Of a stretch of DNA of 64,000 bases, positions 58,631-64,000 are shown piece by piece. The translations under genes were made by a program, and so were the position numbers. Under the pieces are notes generated by a model. That model searched no databases. It saw nothing but the letters and a program-made list of their open reading frames with translations, and had not been told where the DNA came from. Each line of letters starts with the position of its first letter. The first letter of the stretch is position 1. The stretch comes from Streptomyces sp. NBC_00414 (lineage in GTDB: Bacteria > Actinomycetota > Actinomycetes > Streptomycetales > Streptomycetaceae): contig NZ_CP107935.1 in NCBI RefSeq assembly GCF_036038375.1, positions 8,618,001 through 8,682,000 of the forward strand, written 5' to 3'.

Positions 58631-58726
58631 GATGTCTCCCCACCCGTGCTGATTCGGTGACGCCTGCGCAACGTAACACCATGCGCCGACCCCGCCTCGA
58701 ACGGGCTGCCGACCTGGAACGGGGAG

Positions 58727-58774
58727 TTGACTTTTACTACCGACCAGTAACAGGCTACCGTTACCGCAAGTAAC
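58727..58774 (+). promoter_or_regulatory. promoter with two palindromic operators before the acyl-CoA dehydrogenase
   Basis: -35 TTGACT (58727-58732) and a weak -10 CAGGCT (58751-58756). TTACT-ACCGACC-AGTAA (58734-58750) fills the spacer and GTTAC-CGCAA-GTAAC (58760-58774) the likely start region. Both are good TetR sites; binding by the adjacent TetR is inferred. Confidence 0.7.
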
Positions 58775-58799
58775 ATGTGAGTGCAGCGCTGGAGGGGAC

Positions 58800-60032
58800 A
58801 TGGCCGAGTTCACCATGGAGCTCAACGACGAACAGAAGGAGGTGCGGGACTGGATCCACGGCTTCGCCGCCGACGTGATCCGCCCCGCGGCCGCCGAATG
58901 GGACGAGCGGGAAGAGACTCCCTGGCCGGTCATCCAGGAGGCCGCGAAGGTCGGCATCTACTCCTTGGACTTCTACGCCCAGCAGTACTTCGACCCCACC
59001 GGCCTCGGCATCCCGATGGCCATGGAGGAGCTGTTCTGGGGTGACGCGGGCATCGCCCTGTCGATCGTCGGCACCGGCCTCGCCGCCGTGGGCGTCCTCG
59101 CCAACGGCACCGAGGAGCAGATCGGCACCTGGATCCCCCAGATGTACGGCGACGCCAACGATGTCAAGGTCGCCGCCTTCTGCTCCTCCGAGCCCGACGC
59201 CGGTTCCGACGTCGCCTCGATGCGTACCCGGGCCGTCTACGACGAGGCCAAGGACGAGTGGGTCCTCGACGGTACGAAGACGTGGGCGACCAACGGCGGT
59301 ATCGCCAACGTGCACGTCGTGGTCGCGGTCGTCGACTCCGAGCTGGGCTCCAAGGGCCACGCGTCCTTCATCGTCCCGCGGGGCACGCCCGGTCTGTCGC
59401 AGGGGCAGAAGTTCAAGAAGCACGGCATCCGCGCCTCGCACACCGCCGAGGTCGTCCTGGAGAACGTCCGCGTTCCCGGCTCCTGCCTGCTCGGCGGCAA
59501 GGAGAAGCTCGACGAGCGCCTCGCCCGGGCCCGTGAGCGGGCCGCCAAGGCGGGCAACGGCGAGCGGTTCAAGAACGCGGCGATGGCCACGTTCGAGGCG
59601 TCCCGCCCGGCTGTCGGCGCCATGGCGGTCGGTACGGCACGGGCCGCGTACGAGGTGGCCCTCGACTACGCGAAGACGCGCGAGCAGTTCGGGCGGCCGA
59701 TCATCGACAACCAGGGTGTGGCCTTCCAGCTCGCCGACATGCGTACGTCGATCGACGCGGCGCGGCTGCTGGTGTGGCGGGCCTCCTGGATGGCGGTGAG
59801 CGGGAAGCAGTTCACCTCCGCCGAGGGGTCCATGTCGAAGCTGTTCGCCAGTGAGACGGCGAAGAAGGTCACCGGGCAGGCGATCCAGATCCTCGGCGGG
59901 AACGGGTACACCCGGGAGTACCCGGTCGAGCGGATGCATCGGGACGCGGCCATCTACACGATCTTCGAGGGCACGAGTGAGATCCAACGGCTGGTGATCG
60001 CCCGCACACTTTCCGGCATGCCGATTCGTTGA
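58800..60032 (+). CDS. acyl-CoA dehydrogenase
   Basis: 410 residues. FAD flavoprotein of fatty-acid beta-oxidation. 'AFCSSEPDAGSDVASMRTRA' and 'WATNGGIANVHVVVAVVD' line the flavin site; catalytic base Glu390 in 'IFEGTSEIQ'; 'QILGGNGYTREYPVERMHRDA' is the usual C-terminal landmark. Residues 240-265 carry an extra charged segment ('LDERLARARERAAKAGNGE') not in short-chain enzymes. Controlled by the divergent TetR. Confidence 0.95.
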   Translation: MAEFTMELNDEQKEVRDWIHGFAADVIRPAAAEWDEREETPWPVIQEAAKVGIYSLDFYAQQYFDPTGLGIPMAMEELFWGDAGIALSIVGTGLAAVGVLANGTEEQIGTWIPQMYGDANDVKVAAFCSSEPDAGSDVASMRTRAVYDEAKDEWVLDGTKTWATNGGIANVHVVVAVVDSELGSKGHASFIVPRGTPGLSQGQKFKKHGIRASHTAEVVLENVRVPGSCLLGGKEKLDERLARARERAAKAGNGERFKNAAMATFEASRPAVGAMAVGTARAAYEVALDYAKTREQFGRPIIDNQGVAFQLADMRTSIDAARLLVWRASWMAVSGKQFTSAEGSMSKLFASETAKKVTGQAIQILGGNGYTREYPVERMHRDAAIYTIFEGTSEIQRLVIARTLSGMPIR

Positions 60033-60068
60033 GGGCCGTGGGCATCTGCGGGTCCGCTGTGGCTGGTC

Positions 60069-60177
60069 GCGCAGTTCCCCGCGCCCCTAAAGGCAAAAGA
60101 CTGCGCCGTTCCCCGCGCCCCTCAGGGGCGAAAAGCTGGGGCGCAGCCCCGTTTTTCAGGGGCGCGGGGAACTGCGC
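60069..60177. repeat. dispersed repeats forming a 20-base perfect inverted repeat
   Basis: GCGCAGTTCCCCGCGCCCCT (60069-60088) and its exact reverse complement (60158-60177). A third forward copy lies between (about 60102-60121), and the loop can fold GGGGCGCAGCCCC by itself, followed by GTTTTT. Between the convergent acyl-CoA dehydrogenase and cupin genes; a bidirectional terminator is likely. Confidence 0.85.
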
Positions 60178-60219
60178 GGCCGGCACCAGCGGACCCGCAC
60201 TGTGCCGGCGAGCGGACGC

Positions 60220-60750
60220 TCACCCGTGGCGCAGCGGCGTCAGCTGCTCGATGTCGTAGCGCGACCGCAGCTCCTCGATCGCCGCCACGTCCGGCGGACC
60301 CCCCGCGTCGAGAATGCGGAGCAACTCGTCGAAGTACCGCTCGTGATCCGGCGGCGGCGAAGCCTGGAAGAACATCTTCGCCGGACTCTCCGTGGGGTTG
60401 GCGAACGCGTGCGGACACCCGGGTGGCACGACGATCACCGTCCCCGGCGTCGCCCGCACCACCCGGTTGCCCGAACCCGACTGCCAGCGCTGCCAGTTGC
60501 CGGGCGTCCGGACCAGCGGCTCGAAGGCGAGCACGTCCAGCTCGCCTTCGAGCACGTAGAACAGTTCCTCGCTGCGCGCGTGGACGTGCGCGCCGACGTC
60601 GAACCCGGGCGGCACGACCACCTCGAAGCTGGACGCCGCCCGGGAGTGCGTACCGGTCACCTTGAAGGTCACGTGCTGGGCCGGCGTCCGGACCGTACGG
60701 CCGTGACCCGGTGGCACCAGCAGACCCTCGGGCGGCGTGAGCGCGGTCAC
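60220..60750 (-). CDS. cupin protein, probable quinone-forming monooxygenase (MomA-like)
   Basis: 176 residues from GTG 60750, whose GTGA overlaps the P450 stop. Cupin motif 1 'GAHVHARSEELFYVLEGEL' (His, His, Glu) and motif 2 'VVVPPGCPHAFANPT' (His). Related cupins in rppA clusters oxidise tetrahydroxynaphthalene to flaviolin; that role is inferred from the cluster, not shown by sequence alone. A C-terminal helix of 40 residues is typical. Confidence 0.85.
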   Translation of the reverse strand: MTALTPPEGLLVPPGHGRTVRTPAQHVTFKVTGTHSRAASSFEVVVPPGFDVGAHVHARSEELFYVLEGELDVLAFEPLVRTPGNWQRWQSGSGNRVVRATPGTVIVVPPGCPHAFANPTESPAKMFFQASPPPDHERYFDELLRILDAGGPPDVAAIEELRSRYDIEQLTPLRHG

Positions 60751-61973
60751 CAGGTGACGGGCAGAGCCTCGGGCCCGCGGATCAGCGCGCCGCGCCGCCA
60801 CGGCACCTCGTCCGCCGAGACCGACAGCCGCAGCGTCGGGATCCGGTCGAGGAGCGTGTTCACCATCAGCTCCGACTCCAGGCGGGCGAGCATGCCGCCC
60901 ACGCAGTAGTGCGGGCCGTGCCCGAACGCCACATGCGGGTTGGAGGCGCGGTCGAAGTCGATCCGGTCCGGGTCGGGGAAGACGTCCGGGTCCCGGTTGG
61001 CGGCCAGGTAGGACACGTAGATCGGGTCGTCCTTCCTGATCCGTACGCCGTGCAGGACGACGTCCTCCGTGGCGATGCGGGACAGACCGACGGCGTTGCG
61101 GTGCGGGATGTAGCGCAGCAGTTCGTCGAGGGCCCGGGGGCGCAGTCCCGGCTCGTCGCGCAGCCGGTCGAACAGCGCGGGCCTGGTCAGCAGGATGTAG
61201 AGCATCTGCCCGGTGTTGTTGGTGACGGCCTCGCCGCCGATCTGGATCGGGCCCGCGAGCGCCACCGCCTCCTCCTCGGTGATGTCGCCCCGGCCCACCG
61301 CCGCGCCGAGCAGCGAGGTGACGTCCTCGCCGGTCGCACCTCGGCGCTCGGCGATGAGCTTGGCGAAGTACACCTCCATGTCCTGCTTGGCCCGCTCACT
61401 GGCCTCGGCGCCCTGGCTGGAGGAGAGGATCGACTGTGTCCAGGTGTGCAGGGTGTGCCGGTCGTCGGCCGGGACCCCCATCAGCTCGCAGATGACGGTG
61501 ATCGGGAAGGGGGACAGGACCCGGTCGATCAGGTCGGCCGGCGGACCGTCCCGGAGCATCTCGTCGACCATGGTGTCGAGGGTCCGCCGGGCGTTCGCCC
61601 GCAGGCGCTCCACACCGCGCGTCGTGAACGCCGCGTTCACCGCCCTGCGCAGCCGGGCGTGGTCGGGTTTGTCGACGAAGCTCATCGCGCCCGCCGCCGG
61701 GATGAAGTGCGGGGCCAGCCTGGTGACCTGCCGGCCGAGCACCGCCGCACGGCTGAACCGGGGGTCGTTCGTCACCAGCCGTACGTCCTCGTAGCGCGTG
61801 ACCAGCCAGGCCCAGCCCTCGCCGTTGGGCAGCTGGATCCGGTTGATGGGGCCTTCGCGCATCAGCTCGGACAGGACGGGGTCGAAGTCGACCCCGGTCA
61901 GGTCCAGGGCCGGCCAGTGCCGTACCGGGGGTGGGGCCGTCGTCTCTTTGCCGAGGGTCATGTCAGAGGTCAT
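60747..61973 (-). CDS. cytochrome P450, CYP158A-like (biflaviolin synthase type)
   Basis: 408 residues. Heme motif 'FGHGPHYCVGG' with Cys357, ExxR in 'DELLRYIP'. The I-helix reads 'GGEAVTNNTGQM': the oxygen-activating Thr is replaced by Ala249, a hallmark of CYP158A2. CYP158A enzymes couple flaviolin to dimers and trimers that become pigment. Begins 1 base after the rppA stop region and overlaps the cupin gene, so the three are one operon. Confidence 0.92.
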   Translation of the reverse strand: MTSDMTLGKETTAPPPVRHWPALDLTGVDFDPVLSELMREGPINRIQLPNGEGWAWLVTRYEDVRLVTNDPRFSRAAVLGRQVTRLAPHFIPAAGAMSFVDKPDHARLRRAVNAAFTTRGVERLRANARRTLDTMVDEMLRDGPPADLIDRVLSPFPITVICELMGVPADDRHTLHTWTQSILSSSQGAEASERAKQDMEVYFAKLIAERRGATGEDVTSLLGAAVGRGDITEEEAVALAGPIQIGGEAVTNNTGQMLYILLTRPALFDRLRDEPGLRPRALDELLRYIPHRNAVGLSRIATEDVVLHGVRIRKDDPIYVSYLAANRDPDVFPDPDRIDFDRASNPHVAFGHGPHYCVGGMLARLESELMVNTLLDRIPTLRLSVSADEVPWRRGALIRGPEALPVTW

Positions 61974-61974
61974 G

Positions 61975-63039
61975 TCACGCCGTCTCTTCGTCCGTACGGT
62001 GCCAGCGGCCCAGTGCCATCTCGGCGGTGATCCCCGGCCCGAAGCCGGCGAGCAGTCCGCGCGCCTTGTGATGCGAGCCCCCCTCGTCGAACAGCCGGCG
62101 CAGTGCGTCCAGGACGACGGCGCTGGCGATGTTCCCGTACTCGGTGAGCGTCGCCCGGCTGAACCGGAAGGCCTCCGGAGCCACTTGGAGGAATTTGCTG
62201 AGGTCGTCGAGGATGCGCGGACCCCCGGCGTGGATGATGTAGAAGTCCAGGTCGGAGGCGTCCCAGCCGTGCAGGCCCGCGAGGTCCTGAAGGGCGGGGG
62301 CGAGCGGCTCCATGGTGGCCGGCACCCGCTTGTCCAGCAGGAAGTGGAAGCCGGTGGCCCGAACGTCGTACATGATCCAGTCCTCGGTCTTGGGGATCAG
62401 GTACGAGCCGTTGCGCTCCAGGCGGATGCCCTCGCCGCCCTGTCCGCGGACCACCGCGGCGGCGATGCCGTCCCCGAAGAGGCCGTTGCACAGCAGCGAG
62501 CCGACACCGAGGTCGGTCGGCTGGTAGCACAGCGAGCAGAACTCGCAGGCCACGATCAGCGCGTTGGCCTTGGGGTAGGCGGTGCAGAAGTCGTGCGCCC
62601 GGTTGATCGCAGCGCCCCCGGCGGCGCAGCCGAGCTGCGCTATGGGTATCTGGCGGGTGTCGCTGCTGAACCCCATCGAGTTGATCAGCCAGGCCGTCAT
62701 CGAAGGCATCATGAAGCCCGTGCACGACACGTAGATGATCACGTCGATGTCGGCGGCCAGGACCTCCGCGTCGTCGAGCGCGCGCTGGACGACGGCCGGG
62801 ACACGGGCCTTCGCCTCGGCCGTGTACACCTTGTTGCGTTCCTCGAAGCCGGGGTGCTTGAGGGTCTCCTCGATGGGCTGCACGATGTGCCGGGTGCGTA
62901 CACCGGTGTTCTCGATCAGCCGCAGCGCGAGCGGCAGTTGGGGGTGATCGGGGTGGCGGGAGCGCGCCAGCTCAAGCGTCTCCTCCATCGTGATCACGTA
63001 TTCCGGAACAGAGACCGCGGGTCTGCACAAAGTCGCCAT
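61975..63039 (-). CDS. rppA: 1,3,6,8-tetrahydroxynaphthalene synthase (type III PKS)
   Basis: 354 residues. Catalytic triad at the canonical numbers: Cys138 ('QLGCAAGGAA'), His270 ('IIHAGGPR'), Asn303 ('EYGNIAS'); Cys106 ('YVSCTGFMMPSM') is the extra Cys used by RppA to prime with malonyl-CoA. It joins five malonyl units into THN. First gene of rppA-P450-cupin. Expected product: brown naphthoquinone pigment, a UV and oxidative shield. Confidence 0.96.
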   Translation of the reverse strand: MATLCRPAVSVPEYVITMEETLELARSRHPDHPQLPLALRLIENTGVRTRHIVQPIEETLKHPGFEERNKVYTAEAKARVPAVVQRALDDAEVLAADIDVIIYVSCTGFMMPSMTAWLINSMGFSSDTRQIPIAQLGCAAGGAAINRAHDFCTAYPKANALIVACEFCSLCYQPTDLGVGSLLCNGLFGDGIAAAVVRGQGGEGIRLERNGSYLIPKTEDWIMYDVRATGFHFLLDKRVPATMEPLAPALQDLAGLHGWDASDLDFYIIHAGGPRILDDLSKFLQVAPEAFRFSRATLTEYGNIASAVVLDALRRLFDEGGSHHKARGLLAGFGPGITAEMALGRWHRTDEETA

Positions 63040-63364
63040 GTGCCTGCGCCTTCTCTAGCCCGCCGGGAACTCCCTCTCCCCGGCGGAAGGGTGGTCCCAC
63101 CACGATCACCCGAGAAGTCCCGTTTATCGCGTCGGACTAGGCCAGACCGGGGACGGGGGCGGTGGACGGCCCCTGGGCGCAGGCCCGCAGGGGCGCGCCC
63201 TTCAGGGGCGCGGGGAACGGCGCGGTCTTTTGTCCTTCGCTGTGAGGGGCGCGGGGAACGGCGCGCCCAGCCACGACGCACCCGCACGGTGCAGGCCACC
63301 TCACGGTGCAGGCCACCTCACGGTGCAGACCCCCGCACTGTGCGGACCGCCTCAAAGAGCCCCC
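63040..63364. repeat. rppA leader, dispersed repeats and 17-base tandem repeat
   Basis: 325 bases without a gene. Two reverse-orientation copies of the dispersed core (about 63203-63222 and 63244-63263), then ACGGTGCAGGCCACCTC at 63286-63302 and 63303-63319 with a partial third copy. The rppA promoter should lie near 63050-63150; no clear hexamers were found. Confidence 0.8.
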
Positions 63365-63604
63365 TCAGCCGGAGGCGCCCCCACTGCTGTGCGCGATGCA
63401 CGCCACATCGATCCGGTCGGCAAGCTTGGCCAGCTCGATGGTGAGCGCCGCGACCGTGTCCTCGTCGAGCCCGTCCTCCCCGGCCTCGACCAGATGCAGC
63501 CACCGCCCCCCCATCGTGCGCAGCAGCTTGCTCACATCGGCGGCAGCCACCTGCAAGGTCCCGCGGTCGTCGACGATCAGAGGCAGGGTCACTTCGCGGT
63601 TCAC
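63365..63604 (-). CDS. small conserved hypothetical protein
   Basis: 79 residues from GTG 63604. 'NREVTLPLIVDDRGTLQV' then a helical middle 'DVSKLLRTMGGRWLHLVEAG' and 'VAALTIELAKLADRIDVACI'. Soluble, no named family known to me. It lies 25 bases after the dehydrogenase stop on the same strand and may share its transcript. Confidence 0.65.
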   Translation of the reverse strand: MNREVTLPLIVDDRGTLQVAAADVSKLLRTMGGRWLHLVEAGEDGLDEDTVAALTIELAKLADRIDVACIAHSSGGASG

Positions 63605-63629
63605 ACAGGGGATCGTAGCTGCGGAAGGC

Positions 63630-64000
63630 TCACGCTCCGTGCCATACGGTGGTGATGTTGCAGAACTCTCGGATTCCGTGGCCCGACAGCTCACGCCCGT
63701 AGCCGGACCGCTTGATGCCGCCGAACGGGAACGCCGGGTGGGACGCGGTCATCCCGTTGAAGAAGACCCCGCCGGCCTCCAGGTCCCGTACGAAACGGTC
63801 GGTCTCGGCCTCGTCGCGGGTCCAGACGTTGGAACTCAGCCCGAACGGCGTGTCGTTGGCGATGGCCACCGCCTCGTCGAGATCGGCGGCGCGGTAGAGG
63901 GTGGCGACGGGTCCGAACGCCTCCTCGTGGTGGATGCGCATCTCGGGGGTGATGTCGGCGAGGACGGTGGGCGGGTAGTACCAGCCGGCACCGTCGGGAA
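63630..64000 (-). CDS. gabD: NAD(P)-dependent succinate-semialdehyde/aldehyde dehydrogenase, C-terminal part
   Basis: About 123 residues, cut by the right edge. 'ITPEMRIHHEEAFGPVATLY' (E-x-F-G-P motif), 'NDTPFGLSSNVWTRD', 'GGVFFNGMTASHPAFPFGGI' and 'KRSGYGRELSGHGIREFCN' are the C-terminal landmarks of class-3-like aldehyde dehydrogenases close to GabD. The catalytic Cys and Glu are outside the window, so the substrate cannot be settled. Confidence 0.9.
   Translation of the reverse strand, partial: PDGAGWYYPPTVLADITPEMRIHHEEAFGPVATLYRAADLDEAVAIANDTPFGLSSNVWTRDEAETDRFVRDLEAGGVFFNGMTASHPAFPFGGIKRSGYGRELSGHGIREFCNITTVWHGA

Overview
This window is a stretch of actinobacterial chromosome, almost certainly Streptomyces or a very close relative. 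The supports are high G+C with strong G/C third-position bias, GTG and TTG starts, a DUF397 / XRE-DUF5753 / anti-sigma-type ATPase trio, a MurT/GatD pair, and type III polyketide synthase RppA next to a CYP158A-like P450. From memory, the gene order resembles, in reverse, the SCO12xx region of S. coelicolor; I could not check this. No prophage, insertion sequence, CRISPR array, tRNA or rRNA gene was seen.

Layout. 1-1.1 kb: end of an ABC ATPase and its ABC-2 permease. 1.1-7.7 kb: a small hypothetical, a repeat array, mug, purB, an SGNH hydrolase, two overlapping CorC/HlyC-type CBS membrane proteins and a GNAT enzyme. 7.9-11.4 kb: a FtsX-type permease with its ATPase. 11.5-12.2 kb: a ribbon-helix-helix / Fic-like toxin-antitoxin pair whose Fic motif is degenerate. 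12.3-16.3 kb: a methyltransferase, a secreted lipase and a large LuxR-type regulator that lacks the usual ATPase domain. 16.4-21.1 kb: biotin synthesis, bioB-bioA-bioD divergent from bioF, with a tandem palindrome in the control region. 21.1-23.4 kb: DUF397, XRE and HATPase genes and a membrane protein. 23.5-25.5 kb: an NlpC/P60 hydrolase behind a c-di-AMP (ydaO) riboswitch, then a small gene and clpP. 25.8-27.5 kb: a secreted glycine-rich, PGRS-like protein and about 800 bases with no convincing gene. 27.5-30 kb: an orphan Phd-type antitoxin and a TetR / ABC-2 membrane protein divergent pair. 30.4-35.1 kb: urease ureABCFGD. 35.3-41.6 kb: a secreted tripeptidyl aminopeptidase, an epimerase-like reductase, PlsC, a FUSC membrane protein and a zinc alcohol dehydrogenase. 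41.8-44.6 kb: rocD, dimethylargininase and an Lrp regulator. 44.7-48.8 kb: a LytTR response regulator, a small membrane protein, a sodium/solute symporter and a LytS-like kinase. 48.9-53.7 kb: a tiny membrane protein, a Ser/Thr kinase, a DUF6777-PASTA lipoprotein and CtaG. 53.9-57.8 kb: pfkA, gatD, murT and peptide deformylase. 58-60 kb: a TetR / acyl-CoA dehydrogenase divergent pair. 60.2-63 kb: cupin, P450 and rppA as one compact operon. 63.4-64 kb: a small gene and the end of a semialdehyde dehydrogenase.

How genes work together. BioF, A, D and B make biotin from pimeloyl thioester. UreABC with UreF, G and D makes an active nickel urease, and arginine/ornithine use (dimethylargininase, RocD, Lrp) is another nitrogen-recycling module. 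MurT/GatD amidates the peptidoglycan stem, while the NlpC/P60 enzyme, controlled by c-di-AMP, cleaves it. RppA, the cupin and the P450 should convert malonyl-CoA to tetrahydroxynaphthalene, flaviolin and polymeric pigment.

The most striking non-coding signal is a dispersed repeat with the core GTTCCCCGCGCCCCT (either strand). It occurs about 28 times in nine gaps, six of them between convergent gene ends, and in several places builds perfect or near-perfect inverted repeats with 20-34 base arms. The best protein-level candidates for something new are the PGRS-like secreted protein (25770-26705), the Fic-like partner with a lost catalytic histidine, and the biotin control region.
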